Source: Rhynchopus euleeides | Taxonomy: Eukaryota > Euglenozoa > Diplonemea > Diplonemida > Diplonemidae | Reading direction: 5' to 3' | NCBI GenBank assembly: GCA_963210315.1 | Contig: OY723298.1 | Location: 806,001 to 870,000 of the forward strand | DNA length: 64,000 bases | Shown: positions 30,456 through 42,706 of the stretch, piece by piece | Layout of the letters: the number at the start of each line of letters is the position of its first letter | Numbering within the stretch: the stretch's first letter is position 1 | Made by a program: the position numbers and the translations under genes | Notes under the pieces: generated by a model | Seen by the model: the letters and a program-made list of their open reading frames with translations, nothing else | Database searches by the model: none | Told to the model about the DNA's origin: nothing

Positions 30456-31925
30456 AGGAACGGCTTCGCGAAAGCAAACCAAAATAATCCAAAAATCCAA
30501 AAGGAAAAGGGAGGTGCAGAGGGGCAGAGGGGGGGTGGGGGGTGCGACGCAGAGAAAAGACTTAAGTTTTACAGAATGACCGCAGCATCAGAGGGGGGGG
30601 GGGGGCGGGGGTAGGCAGCCGAAACTGGGCCTTCGGGTTCTAACTTCCCTGTTCTCCACAGCGGCAAAAAAAAAATCGCCAACAGATTATCTATGGCAGG
30701 GGGCACTGGGAGGGGGCGGAGGGAGGGAGGGGTGAGGGCCTCAGTCACGCACCACCCATTCCCGCAACGAGCATGTCGCCTGCGCGTCGGCGCGTTGCAT
30801 ATCCTACGGAGGGGAAGAGAATTGAAGCCATTGCGTGCCCCATTCACACCTTTGATTCACCCCTCACCCTTGTCTTTCAGGGAAGTAACTGCGTCGACTG
30901 CGACACCACGAGGGTCCCTGCAGGTCAGGCATGTGATCATCCCAGGCAGAAGGGCAACAGGTTTTTGACAACATCCGGACCCAACGGCTGGTGGAGCCAG
31001 GCTGATGTGACAATTCCAGCCTTGAAGCGCCCCCCGGGCCCTGGAAGCGCCCCCCGGGCACTCTCGCCCCCCCCCCCCCAACTGGTGCTGTGTAGGTGAC
31101 AGACCACAACATAAATGAGCTTTCTTCTTTGTTCAGATGGGCATTCGATATTGGTGGTGTTGGGGTGGGGGTGGGGGGGGAATGGGCAAGGGTGGAAGTT
31201 TGTGTTTCCCAGTGTCAACAAACAGCACCTCCCACCCCCCCACCCCCCCGCTCTGAGGCAAAAAAAACCACGGCAGATGCACGCAAGCTTGTGACGGCCT
31301 GCTGTGACGGCTTGTGATGGCCATGGCCTTTGAACAATTTTTGGGCTTTTCTCACACAACACCCCCTCCTCCAGGGAGGGGCAAATTCATCGCTGATGCG
31401 TTTGCTTTAATTTATAATGTTTGTGCAGACGACAAACACCCCACCACGACACGCACAACCAAGTGCGTCGTGGCGAAATGCCCAACCCCACTCCGGAAGG
31501 CTGCCACACAGAAAACACACGTAAATAGGTTAGCAGATGTGGAGATCGCATTAAGCAATCCATGCCCGGTGCTGTAATCTCCACTTAACACACATACAGC
31601 CCGACGCCCTACTCCCTGGGACAGCATGAGCTGCTCCCCTGGCAAGCAAAAGCAGGCACTTATGGGTGACAGAGTGACAGACCTACCTAGCACTGCGTCT
31701 TGTTGTGATGTCGACGGGTGTTCTGTGTTGCCATGTATTTCGCGAGCCTCTGGTGGCCTTCAGCTCAGAGGCGCAAGTTGTCTGCTTCACAACTTGACGA
31801 CATGTTCGAGCATGAACCGCACGAATTACCACGTTCTGGTCACAATACAAGGCACCCCACCGGGACGGTGTTTTTTGACGCAGAGCCCCAACACAACCCC
31901 AGCTGATTCTAGGTGTTCTAACCCC
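30456..31925. other. Intergenic, no supported gene
   Basis: G runs at 30593-30608 and C runs near 31070. A plus-strand frame at 30773-31099 contains a splice-acceptor-like TTGTCTTTCAG, and the minus strand has an 80-residue frame at 30569-30847, but neither has a second exon or a motif that I can support. Confidence 0.35.
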
Positions 31926-32424
31926 TCACAACTCTGACGAGTTGCGAGTGTCAAAGCGCTGCTGCAGCCAGAGCCAGGTGGACTGGCCCTTTGTAAGCTT
32001 TTTGCTATTTTGACTGAAACTAAACGTTGCGGAGGAAAAAGGGGGGGGGGGGGTGTGAGGGGGAAGGTGGTGGATATGAAGAGAACAGTGAAGCCATGAA
32101 GCAGCCCAGCTTGACTCAAACTGTGGCGGGCTCCTGAGGGGTGTTCGAGAGCGAGGGGGGGGCACAACCCACCAAGGACAACCCCAGGGATGCAGGGGAA
32201 CGCGCATTGCCAAACATCCCCCCGCCGTCGAAGGGGGTAACGTGGGGGGAAACCTTCTGAGCCTACGTTACCTTCCATGTTGTGGTGTCGACGATCACCC
32301 GAGGTCCCTCGTAGCCGTAAGGTGTGCAGTGTCTGCAATTTCCATAAAACCGACAAACCTTGTCAAATGAGAAGGGAATACTTGTTTTATTGAACAAGTG
32401 TCTACCGCGTGCACCGCGAGACTG
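31926..32424 (-). CDS. Multi-exon gene, two exons resolved, unknown function
   Basis: One exon is 32272-32424: acceptor ACCTCCCTGCAG, then 51 codons (RHLFNKTSIPFSF, DKVCRFYGNCRHCTPYGYEG, VIVDTTTWK), then donor AAG|GTAACG, both phase 0. A likely last exon is 31926-32019, after a CCTTTTTCCTCC tract and TTTAG. It reads KKLTKGQSTWLWLQQRFDTR and stops at 31926. The phases of these two do not match directly, so at least one short exon between them is missing from my model, or one boundary is wrong. Upstream coding sequence may include 32790-32897 (FWHSVSRCVPRGLQHRN), ending at a GTGGTG donor. The Cys-rich patch C-x6-C-x2-C could bind metal. Family not recognised. Confidence 0.45.
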
Positions 32425-35400
32425 CTGCAGGGAGGTATGTTGAAAAGTAAGGCACATCGTTGCCATCACCACTCTTCAAGCAGGTCGTGTCCAAGACCGT
32501 ATCCGTGGCTCGCTGGATAACCGTTGTTCCGATGCAGTCAGGTGCAGGGGGGTGAGTATCAGCGAGTCGTGCAGCCCTAAAAGAGGCAATACCTACAAAT
32601 CATCTGGAAACGGCGTGCCCCCCCCATGTGGGGACCACCTTGATTCAACTTCCCGACCCACCCACCCTCCCTCCCTCCCCACCCCCTTTGATACCCCTCT
32701 TCGTCATGGCATCGACGTCGCTGTCGTCCCCTAAAATAACCTGGCCACAAGTCTGCTTTGCTGATAACAATGCACCGAGTGAACTCTGACGCAACACACC
32801 ACCTCAGAGGCACTTTGCAGGGATTGCGATGCTGGAGGCCTCGAGGTACACAACGCGAAACAGAATGCCAGAAGGCGTTCGCTCTCACAGCACGCACATT
32901 TGTCGTCCGATACAGTAAAACGGCACAGAATAGAGTAAGTGTGGCTCACACTTCTGCACCACCGACAACGGAGTCAGAGAGGGAGGAAGCAGTTCGGTGA
33001 TACAAAGTGGAGCGATTTTTGGCTGCCGTCTCGACGACCAGCACAAAGCTTTGCTGGGCACGTGTGTGACGACAGTCAGTGGGGTCGCCCGAAGCGGGTA
33101 CCATCTCTTCGGTGCCGATGGCAAAGCGACGGCACCTTGATGCGACCCCAGGCACGAGCCTGCCATCTTCTGAGCACCCCAATTGAGGTGACACGAGAGC
33201 CTATAGCCGTCCTGTGCGTTGCCAGGTGCGGCGGTGTGTTGTTGACTGATAATGATAATATACTCCCCCCCCTCCCCCCCTCCCGCCCGCCCGCCCGTAC
33301 CCACTCCCTAACTGCGGTGAACTCCTGCACCGCGATTTCTTCTTCGGGATGGGTGTACTGATGCCTTGAATCGTTGATTGGTGATTTTGGTTGTTGGTCT
33401 TGATGACCAACACCCCGGGTGGGTATCTTTTCTCTGTTTGTTCTGGCAAGAAAGCGATGATCTCAAAGCAAAAAAAATCAAACCATGCCCGCCACCTCCA
33501 GGTGATGGGAAGCCAAAAAAAATACAAAGGCGATATCTACGTGACAACAAAATACGCGCCGACGCGGAGTGACGCAGAAGATGTGCTGGTCAGCCGGACG
33601 AAAATCAAGGAAAGGTTACCGGGAGGAGGAGGAGGAGGAGGAAGTAAGAGGAGAAGAAGGAGAAGAGACCGCCTCCCCCCCCCCCTATTTGATGGTGTCG
33701 CCACCCACCGAGCCTGACGCACAAGACGACCAGACAGTGATGTACACATTTGTTGGCAGAAGGCATTTTACCTCCCTTTTTTGTTGGTATGAATGACCAC
33801 CGGCTTCACGCCCAAGACGACCAGACCCTGGCGTGGAGCGACCTCCCCCCCTATTTCTTTTCAAGAATTCAGACAAGTTTTTTTGAGACAGACAGGCAGA
33901 GGGGGGGGAGGGGGTGTGCGGGTGATGCGTCTCCAGAGAAGGCTTCGCCATGACTTCACCTTAACTTCTCACCGTGGCATCGCCCGATCGACACCCACAC
34001 ACCCACAAAGCGCTTGAGAGGCTTTGCCGCATTTTTTGCGGGCAGGGTTTGCCATCCAAAGAATGCCCGAGCGGAATGGGCACGCCGCCGCCAATCCAGG
34101 CGTCTGAGATAACCGTGAGATAGCCGTTCGTTGGGGCTGGTGGAAGGGGCGGGTTTGCTGGGTGAGGGAGAGGGGTCGGGGGGGTTCTGGCCTCCCTCGA
34201 CCTACACCCAAGGTGTGACACAAGGCGCGGCATGGGGGGGCTGGGAGGCGAAGGGAAATGGCCCAGAGGGGCAACAGAGGAGGCAGCGACACAACCCGGT
34301 GTCGCACACACACACGCGCACTCTCTCTCTCTCTCTCACCGCAGCCACCACCACAACCTGCCGGGTCCCCCGCACGATTTTACCCACCCCGGTTGGATGC
34401 ACCGCCACAGTCAGAAGCGTAATGGGAAAGAAGGCGGGGGGAATATCCCCACTCCCCAATGGCACCCACGTGACACAGAGAAGGGGCTGTGAAGAGGGGC
34501 ATACTTGGGGACAGAAGGGGTCACACAAGGGGAGAGGTTGGGGCGGGTTGGGGGGAATAGGCCTGTTAGCTTCAGAGCTCAGGAGGAGAATTTCGGCAGA
34601 GTCAGCAGTTGGCAACGGATCAAGGCATGGAAGGGGGAGGGGGGGTAGTGAAGTTGAGAGCACACAGCGGTCCTCCAGGCCAAAATCAGATCGCCAACGT
34701 ATGACAGGATGATTACGCAACGACTGGGAACCCCGGCATGGGATGGCTGTGTGGGTGAGAGTGCGTCGACGTGTCAATCAACTGATGGCTGCTGCCTTCT
34801 TCTTCTGCTAAATAGGTCAACTACTTGCAGGTGTGGGTTGAGGAGCGCACCGAGGCTCATGGTTTTGAGCGATTTTCAACCATCTTTGTTCACCTGATTT
34901 CGATATGGTATCCACTTTCGACACACGCGCGGTATGTTATCGTCTGAAAAGACCGAGGCACCCTGATCACAGGCACGACGTGCCCTCCGCAAATGCCTCA
35001 AATGGACTGCTGCTCAGGCATGAACACATCACCAGGTTGTTTGGGGGGTTGCATTTTTTTTGTAGCATATCACAGTCCGAAGAAGTACCCTGCGCCCTGT
35101 ACCTAAGACGTTTAATACTGGCAGGCAGAGAGAACTTTGCTTGGTAGTGGAGGGGTGACACGGGGGTGTTGACCCTCGAGTTCCGAATGCCTCGGGATGG
35201 ACGGGGTGAAACAGACACCCCCGTTCAAAAAAAAGCAGCAGGGAAAAAAGAAATAAAAAAAACACAACCCGGAGAAGCTGCTCTTATTAGTACAACATGA
35301 AAAAAAGGCACAGCAAAAAAAATAACTTGACTACAAAATCGACCTGCCCGGAATAAGGTACAACAAAACATAACATACATACTAGCGCAGCCACCAGGGA

Positions 35401-36082
35401 AGGGCCTGTTCTCCGCACAGCACCCGGAACAACCTCCCGCTCCCTGAGACCCTCTCAAAAGAATGGCAGCACCCCCAACTCCACCCCGCCCCGTCGCTCC
35501 GAGCTATCACGTTGGAAGACCAAAGCATAAGCTTTGCTTGGTTGTCTTACCGCAGAGGGGGGAGGGTAGGGTGAGGAGAAGCGTGGATAGAACGTGCAGC
35601 GAGACTAGACAAACTGAGGGGTGCATGGGGTGGGTTGATCTGATAGAAGTGGGCTAAGAAAGGGGGGGGGGTCCCCAGGAGTTAGGTCATTGGTGGGTGA
35701 AGGGGACGGGGGCATGGGGGTGGCGGGGGGGGGGGGTAAAGAAGTATCAGGTGTACACACACAGTCACTCACACCTTCAATAACAGGCGATCCTGGCAGT
35801 GACAGGAGGCGATAATAAGGCACGGGCTGCCGCAAGGGTGGATGCGCATCAGCGCTTCCCCTTGGGGCGCCCCAGATCAGCCACAAAAAATTATGCCGCC
35901 CTCCCCTTGTTATTTAGTGCGCACTCACACCCTTTTCGCTCCCCCCCCTTCGCCCCCACCCAAGCCTGGAAGGCAAGCGAAAGGGGGTAGAGCTGACTGA
36001 GACTGACGATGACGGGATTGAGAAAAGGGGAATTGGGGGGGGGGCCGGCGGGGGGGCTGGCGCAAAAAAAATGTTATTAAAC
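32425..36082. other. Mostly unassigned; weak minus-strand exon candidates
   Basis: Candidate exons on the minus strand end at GTGAGA donors near 33978 (preceded by NGYLTVISDAWIGGGVPIPL) and near 34343 (preceded by HPTGVGKIVRGTRQ), but I could not join them in phase. The sequence CACAAGACGACCAGAC recurs at 33719 and, with a change, near 33810 and 61495. CT repeats lie at 34320-34337. Otherwise homopolymer runs and short open frames only. Confidence 0.3.
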
Positions 36083-38062
36083 CATGAATCTGCCCCGTTA
36101 ACGGCTACCGGGTATTACCAGGTATTACCGGGTCGAAAAACGGGTATTACCGGGTCCGGTAATACCCGTTTGCCCGGTAATACCCGGTTATAGCCCGGTA
36201 GCGCTACCGGGGATTTTCCATGGGAATTTCCCTTTGTTTTTGGGTTGATTCCCTTCCCCTTAGCAGTGTGTTGTGGTCGACATTGGATTCTATGGCGCAT
36301 GGGGTGATCGAAAGATGGGTTCCGCAGTTCATGTCTGGTTTGTGTGGCTCACTGCAGACTTTTCGAGTTTCGCAGCAATGCTGACTACTGCACGGTGCCC
36401 ACACACCACCTGAGCCCTTCCAGAGCCGGCGGTGTCGTCAGATCAGGCAGTCGAGCCACTGTTCCCGTAGCTTCCATCATTTAAGGACCTTGGCTCAGAA
36501 ATGCAGAAACGGTGCGTCACCAAACTGGTTGCAAAGTGGCACAGTTGGGCACACAGTGGCACAGAGCGAAGGGCTCCTCGTTTTCAATGATCGATCCTTC
36601 GTTCAGGGAAGCCATCTTCTCTTACCCCAGGCTCGAGTGCTTGGTCACGCCAGCTCCGTTATTCGGTCACATCGCTCTGCTGGCTGGGTGCTTGTCGCAA
36701 CACTTACCTGCGAGCAGCCAACGAGCATTATGGTACCGAGAGATGCTTCTTGGCGTGGCCGGGCTTGTGGTTCCTGCCACAGCAGGTCACAGTACGGTGA
36801 GCGGACTTGCTATATTTGCTGGGGTGGCTTCAACACGGGCTCGCCACTGGACTGCCCCCGGGCCAAGGTGGATAATCGCACCTGCCTTCGGGACGCTGAG
36901 TATCCGCCCCGTGTATGATGAGCGGAAGCTAACCAGCCTGCAGTCGACCCACGTGGTGGCCTCACGACTCCCAGACAACGGCTGGTTTGGGCAGGTGGAC
37001 GGGAAGAGCTGGTTCTGGAGTTGTGGTGTCGACACGTTTCCATTTTGAGAAATTCTCTGTGATACGCTCCACAGCAAGACGCACATTCCCATGTGAAGCC
37101 TCTCTGGCGACACCCTTGACAAGAGCACCTGGCACTCTGTACAGGACCTGCAGCTAAGATCCGGGCTGGTGCGGCAAGGTATTTGAGCGACCCCTTACGA
37201 TATGATGCAATCCAGAGAAGTCCCAGCAAAACGTGGATTCGACCAGGCCCTCAATATATGCACGAGTTGCGCCTGCTTCTTGTCATCTTGCTTGGCTACT
37301 GGTCCCTCTGATAAATCATCAGCTTGGTTCGAGTCGGGACAAGTCATGATGCATGCTTCAAAGAACTTAGCCTCGTGGACGGCCTGTTGTGTGACGACAC
37401 GCTCTGCCTCCGTGGAAGCGGACGAGGCCATGAAGTGCATTGAAGAGGGAGGGAGAGGAGGCAACACACGGAGGACACAGTCACAGACAGGGGGGTGTGT
37501 GTCCCTCATAGATCTTGGTTGAACGAACAGGTGTTGGAATCAGGGCCTGGGCTCATTATCTCGACCTTTGTTTGTGTAATCATCGGGGCACGCCACGCCA
37601 ACACAGCCCCCCACCGCCATGCCGCAAGGCCTGCCTCATAGATCTTGGTTGTACTGAACGTGGGTGTTCCCCAGCCGTTCCCACTCCCAGTGTTCCCAGG
37701 GCCGCCTCTGTGAGGGGTGGGCCAGGAGGGGCTGCAGAGGCTGGCCTTCAGATAAACGCAGGGGGGGTCACCTAACACCTGACATTCCCCCCGCGCACCT
37801 TCCCTTGGACTGCCAGACGGAAGATCACCAGAACCCTGCAGTTGATTCACTGCGACACCCCACGAACCATCCCTGTACCAAGGAAATTCCCACGGAAAAT
37901 CCCCGGTAATACGAAAACGGGTATTACCGGACCCGGTAATACCCCCGATTTTACCCGGTAATACCCGTTTTTGACCCGGTAATACCCGGTAATGGAGGCC
38001 GATTACCGGGTTTCCGGTAATACCCGGTAATACCGGTTACCCGTTAACGGGGCAGATTCATG
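36083..38062 (-). mobile_element. Family-1 TIR element, copy 1, 6-bp TSD TTAAAC
   Basis: The ends CATGAATCTGCCCCGTTAAC and its inverse lie at 36083 and 38062, flanked by TTAAAC at 36077-36082 and 38063-38068. Sub-terminal arrays of CCGGTAATACCCGG-type words fill 36105-36215 and 37905-38040, bounded inward by GGGGATTTTCC[A/G]TGGGAATTTCC. It is oriented opposite to copy 2 at 48181-50284 and lacks roughly 125-150 bp present there (near 36440). The coding segment on its minus strand carries a 2-base insertion relative to copy 2. Confidence 0.92.
37195..37440 (-). pseudogene. Element-encoded ORF, frameshifted relative to copy 2
   Basis: This is the counterpart of 48803-49050 in the second copy. 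Both begin MHFMASSASTEAERVVTQQ. After QLVHI the reading frames part, because this copy has CAATATATGC where the other has CAATATGC (near 37254). The later segments of the copy-2 gene are still recognisable downstream on the minus strand (36787-37190). Function unknown. Confidence 0.55.
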
Positions 38063-38988
38063 TTAAACGTTGTGCCGCAAGGGGTGGGTCAACGCGACAA
38101 TTGCATTTTGGCATGCAGGTGGCCGGGGGTGTGGGGGGTTATTTGGAAAAAAAAACATGACAAGGGCGTTTTCATTCAACAGCACATTGCCGTAGCGAAG
38201 TTGAGAGAGGGGTGGGCTGGTCGGGGTGGGGGTGGGGGAGGTTTCGTTGCGTTCTGTTCGGCAAGGGGGGGGGGATGAAAAAAGAACTGAAATACTCTTG
38301 CTGGATGAGAGCAACCTCCGGAGGCTCATTAGATATTCTTTGAGCCCCCGGGGGGGGGGGGGGGCGTCAAGAAAGGTGGGTTCTGGCAAACCATCTGGGC
38401 ACACGAATCAACCCACCTGTTTTCCATCTGCCATGATTATGATTGTTGAAGAGCTGGTCTGTGCACACACACACACATGCAAGCGGGACACCATCCACGT
38501 AGGGTCTGCCCGCTCAAAACACGATCACAACTCTTACACTTCCCGCCGTCCAAGCCTTCCTGATACTGCTGGGGGAAACACATCTCCTATCAACGCCACC
38601 ACAATCCAGTGGTTCATTACTTCGTTCTTCATCCCTCTTCTCCAGTTCCAGAGAATTGGCTTTTCTTTGTGGTCTCCATCACACGAAATTAGAACCGGGC
38701 AAAAAAAAATCCCCTGCTCTTGCAGCTGCAAATCAAACATCCCCCCTCCAAATCCGACACCTCCAGCACACAGCGCCGCTGTTCGCTTGTTGGGAACATG
38801 TCGAACAGTTCATAATATGAGCCACCCTATATGACCAACGCACACAATATCGCCTCGTTGTCTTCGTGACAACATGCCAGCATCCCCACCGTGGGTCGGT
38901 TTTGCAGCAGTTTGCAGAACACACCATGCAGCCGCATCACACACCAGCCCTCACACCTCATCGAGACCCGACCCCGCCTCCCGGAGTC

Positions 38989-40158
38989 CTACGCTGCGTG
39001 CGGAGCCCGCTCAGAGGTGACAAGCCCGACACGCGTCGGCTGGTCAGGCTCTGCTGTCCACACAAACTCCTCGGTGTGCCGGGCGAGGTACTTCATCAGC
39101 AGCGACTGGCTGGGGAAGAGCGAGTTGGTGAAGCTCCGCACTCCACGCAGCTTCTGCAGCACCTCTTTCCGGGAGGCGCAGCCGGGGGCCAGGATGTCGC
39201 ACAGCGTGTGGATCAGGTGCTGCTCGTCCGCACGGAGGTTGTTGCACCGGATGCGGTCCCTGCTGCTGATCTCGCTCATCGGGATGTGCGCGAGGCGCAC
39301 CCTCCCCTCCGACCGCTTGATGTGCGGCACAAACCTGTTCTCCGCAATCTGCTCCTCTGTGTAGTGGAACACCGCAAACTCCTTCGAATGCGCCGCAAGG
39401 AAGTCCCTCCACGACGAGTTGTACCCCTCCTTCAGCACCCTTTCGTACAGCGAGCTGGTCTCCTTCATCTTGTTCCCGAGGGCGATGGACCCCATCGAGC
39501 CAGACCCCCTGTTCACCCACGAGTTCTCCAGGGTCCGCTTCACCTCCGCGACGAACTGCTGCTCCGCAGGCGTCGGGGTGTGGTAGTGGAGACGCTTCCG
39601 CATGTAGACCCGCAGAGTCATGCTCTGGGGGGTGCCCTTCACATAGTGCCCCACATGCGACATGGCGGTGGCATGGTGCAGCCTCCCCAGATCAAGGATC
39701 GTGGCAGACTTCGCAGCGGTGTCGTTGGTAGAGCACGTGGAGTAGACGTAGAGTGACGCGCCCCACTCGTGGTAGGGTGCGGGGTCTTGGGACACGCTGA
39801 TGAGGCAGTCGATACCGAGCCCGCCCACCTCGCCTGTGACGTTGAGGTCGGGTGACACGCTGACAGTGGTGGTCTGCTCGCACCCTGGGCCGGGGAGGTC
39901 AGAGCGGATCAGCTGCACGCCGTTCAGCAGGACAGAGGCGTAGGAGGTGCTCACATCGCATTTCGCAGCAGAGCTGAGCTCCCCCGCGGCCAAGTGCTGA
40001 GCACCCGGCTCCCCAAACGACGGCGTCCCCAAAGCAGGCCCATACCCCCTCGCTGCGCTCGACTGGTCCGAAGCAGTGTCCGAATCGCTGTTCCCCGGGG
40101 TTGTGTTTGTCACAGTCAGCTCAGACGATCTCCGCTGTGGGTACTCCAGCTGGTCCAT
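38989..40158 (-). CDS. Conserved-looking protein with two alike C-terminal modules (389 aa)
   Basis: Intronless frame from the ATG at 40158; an acceptor-like GTGATCACACAG ends 2 bases before it. The open frame extends upstream, but that part is Pro/His-rich and crosses a GT repeat. Residues 1-80 are Ser/Thr-rich. The middle contains strands with GGLGIDCLISVSQD and WGASLYVYSTCS. The last 170 residues hold two alike modules: LYERVLKEGYNSSWRDFLAA-HSKEFAVF...RVRLAHI, and VLQKLRGVRSFTNSLF...LLMKYLARHTEEFVWT...RVGLV. The pattern (helix, then FL..H..EF, then a basic strand) suggests a winged-helix-like fold such as an OST-HTH/LOTUS-type RNA-binding domain. That is inference from pattern only; no family is firmly recognised. 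Confidence 0.75.
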   Translation of the reverse strand: MDQLEYPQRRSSELTVTNTTPGNSDSDTASDQSSAARGYGPALGTPSFGEPGAQHLAAGELSSAAKCDVSTSYASVLLNGVQLIRSDLPGPGCEQTTTVSVSPDLNVTGEVGGLGIDCLISVSQDPAPYHEWGASLYVYSTCSTNDTAAKSATILDLGRLHHATAMSHVGHYVKGTPQSMTLRVYMRKRLHYHTPTPAEQQFVAEVKRTLENSWVNRGSGSMGSIALGNKMKETSSLYERVLKEGYNSSWRDFLAAHSKEFAVFHYTEEQIAENRFVPHIKRSEGRVRLAHIPMSEISSRDRIRCNNLRADEQHLIHTLCDILAPGCASRKEVLQKLRGVRSFTNSLFPSQSLLMKYLARHTEEFVWTAEPDQPTRVGLVTSERAPHAA

Positions 40159-41937
40159 CTCTGTGTGATCACCGAATGACGGTGCGGTGTGTGTGTGTGT
40201 GTTCACCACGTTTAGGGTGGGTAGACCCTGTGTGCATGGGGGATGGGTGGGGTGCGGAGGGCGTGGCACTTCCCAAAAACCTCGAAATCGACGGTGGGGT
40301 GGGGTGGGGTGGGGGTTCTGCCCTGCAGTCGGAGCTTTGTGCGGAAAAGGCTCAGGGTGGGGAGGAGATGGGAGGGGGGTGGGGGAGATGCCTGCTGTTC
40401 GTGATAACTCCACACCCTCCCAGAGAGGCCCTCACACGGGAGACGGTACTCATAGGCTTCGGCACCTGAAAGGCCATCAGCCCATCCCGCCCCATATGCA
40501 GCTTCTCATGGGGAGGGCAAGCAACACCTTCCCGGCCACCCCTTATGGGTAGCCGCGATCCAAAGGTTCCAACGTTTCCGGAAATGAAATTGTCTTGGGA
40601 ATTTCGCGTCGAGGAATATGTCGCACACCCACACCGAGCCTGTCCGATACCACCCGGGAGGGGGTGGTCCGTTCAAAGCTTTCCTGAATTTGATTGGGGG
40701 CCTTCGCTACCCGGTGTGACAAAAAGCCAGAAAAAGGTTTCGATTATTGGTAGTGTGTTGTAGCATGATCGAGACGAACACCACGTGGGCCACTCTTGCC
40801 GTTTGCTTGTGCACACCCAGTGTGGGCATGGACACGTCACTTCCCGGTAAAGTACTTCCATTTTTGGGGGAGGGGGGGAAGGTGCGGAAGGTGCGCTCTC
40901 TGTCTGGAGCTGTTTGGTGACGCTTGCACAGCAGGGAAAACAGCTAGGTGGCCTGACAAAGAAGGTAACTCGCGCCATCACTGCCCCCTCCGACTACCCT
41001 CAACCACTGATGCCGTGAAGGGAAAGAGGGCAACGGTGGGTCACAGGTGTTCCAGAACAGTGGGCGGACACGTCCTGCCTTGAGGAGTGGCATGGTGACT
41101 CAACAAAAAAAGAAGACTGTGATGTGATGCAGGCTTACGGGTCGCCAGTTTTGGGATTGAGGTTGTGTGGGGGAACCGTTCGTGAGATCGGGCGGATTTC
41201 CGGTTCGGAAAACTGTACGTGCCCCGCAATGGATCGCAATGTGGCAGCAAAATTAACCATGACAGCAAACCGATGACTGCCGAAAATTGACACCCCTGCA
41301 ACGCAAACCCCTCTCTCTGCACACCACTCCCAGTGAAGCGATGTGAGTGGAGACGCGATACAGGTGACGCAGCAATAGAGATTCAACATTCTTTATGTTC
41401 GGCGCAGCCAACGTGACCGCTGTGTCTCTTTTGAAGGGATGAACGATTCTTGGCCGTGCTTCGAGCAGCCCCGATGAGAGGGACCGCTGATATGGGTTCT
41501 CCTGGCCACACGGTGGCACATTGCATGTTTGCCACATTTTGCCAGGGGTCGTTTCTGCCAACAGACGCCACACTATTCTTGCCAATCGCGTCGTATCCTC
41601 CGGAGGCAACCGCTTGCTTCTCACACCGTGATGACACGCCTTGTTCAAGATCCAGAAGACGTCTCAAACACCCAAAATCACCGCAAGCCCAGTTACAACC
41701 ACACCCACCTCTCGAGTGGCTCCCAAACTCCACATAGCAGGCCCGACATTCTCGATTTTCACCGAAACCCCTCTCTCAAAAACGATCAGACTGGCATTCC
41801 CTTGTGAGCAGAGCTGGGTGAAGGGCTGTGTGTCTGACCCACCCGGCGCAGCATGCCCCAACACCTGTACCGATGCAAAGGAATGTTCGGGTCCCGTCGA
41901 TCTTTCCTACTGTGTCAATAATTTGTTGATGTAAAAC
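40159..41937. other. Intergenic, no supported gene
   Basis: A GT repeat at 40185-40202 and G-rich sequence to 40385. A partial end of the 99-bp MITE lies near 40697. Part of 41240-41340 (TGACTGCCGAAAATTG, AACGCAAACCCC) is a diverged relative of the block at 50980-51060. Confidence 0.45.
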
Positions 41938-42706
41938 CAGGGTTTCCCCGAATAGCCACCGAGGCCAAAAGTCGTGGCTAAAAACAGTCTGGTCTGCAAC
42001 CCCCCCTAAAAAATTTTCTCTCGCGCGCCTTCGGCGCGCTCGGCCTCGGCCAATTTGTGCGTACGCACATGAGGCGCTACGCTCTGTCTACCTCGTCTCT
42101 CCAGAATTCAAATGATCAGTTTTTCGCGACGGTTCTTGAGGGTCGCGAACATATCGATGACAGCATCAACTGTCGCGGCAGCCTTGATCTCAGAGAGCAT
42201 AAAAGCACGGGAAGCGTACTGCCTCTTCCATGTCAGGTTCCGGGCCTTGCACTGTGCAAGCAACACAGCCTGGTCCCCTGAGTACGCTCCGTAGTCGAAT
42301 CGGAGTGTGGAGAGTTGCACGCGGCTGTTGCTCTTCGGTGCAAAGCCAAAGCTCGCAAGACCCTTTTGCGTCCTTTCTGGAGGCATGTTGACAGTCGAGC
42401 ACCAGGACAGTAGGTACTCGTGTGCGTCTGCAAGGGTGCATGATGATAGGAATGAACGTGGCGTGTGGTACGACAGGTGGCGTGCGCAAAAAATACCTCC
42501 GGCCAACGCAAAACCTACCCGGTCGTCTTCCGTCAGGCTGACCTACCCAAGTCCTTTAGACCACCCCTCCTCTGTGACCCCCTCCTAGTGGCCCACCTCC
42601 GAAAAATCCTAAAAAAATACCCCATGGCTATTTAGCCATCGCCGGATTTTCGAAAAATCCTAAAATTTGGCCCAAATGGCTAAATAGCCACGTCGGGGAA
42701 ACCCTG
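41938..42706. mobile_element. Non-autonomous hAT element, 8-bp TSD TGTAAAAC
   Basis: Ends CAGGGTTTCCCCGA (41938-41951) and its near-perfect inverse TCGGGGAAACCCTG (42693-42706) are of hAT type (CAGGG start). The 8-bp duplication TGTAAAAC lies on both sides (41930-41937 and 42707-42714) without mismatch, so the insertion is recent. The word GGCTAAATAGCC and relatives repeat near the right end. There is a 132-codon frame inside but no complete transposase. Confidence 0.92.
42108..42506 (-). CDS. ORF carried by the hAT element, possible captured exon
   Basis: The frame ends at 42108 and encodes a balanced sequence (QLSTLRFDYGAYSGDQAVLL, KARNLTWKRQYASRAFMLSE, DMFATLKNRREKLII). It has no ATG at its upstream edge and an ATG-initiated version would be shorter (PERTQKGLASFGF onwards). 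It does not look like the catalytic or dimerisation part of a hAT transposase. It may be a host exon captured by the element or a remnant of an element gene. Confidence 0.35.
   Translation of the reverse strand: MAGGIFCARHLSYHTPRSFLSSCTLADAHEYLLSWCSTVNMPPERTQKGLASFGFAPKSNSRVQLSTLRFDYGAYSGDQAVLLAQCKARNLTWKRQYASRAFMLSEIKAAATVDAVIDMFATLKNRREKLII

Noticed and set aside
33961-34500. Two-exon gene model on the minus strand
   Set aside because: Donors are plausible, but no acceptor gives a phase-consistent join; left as weak candidates only.
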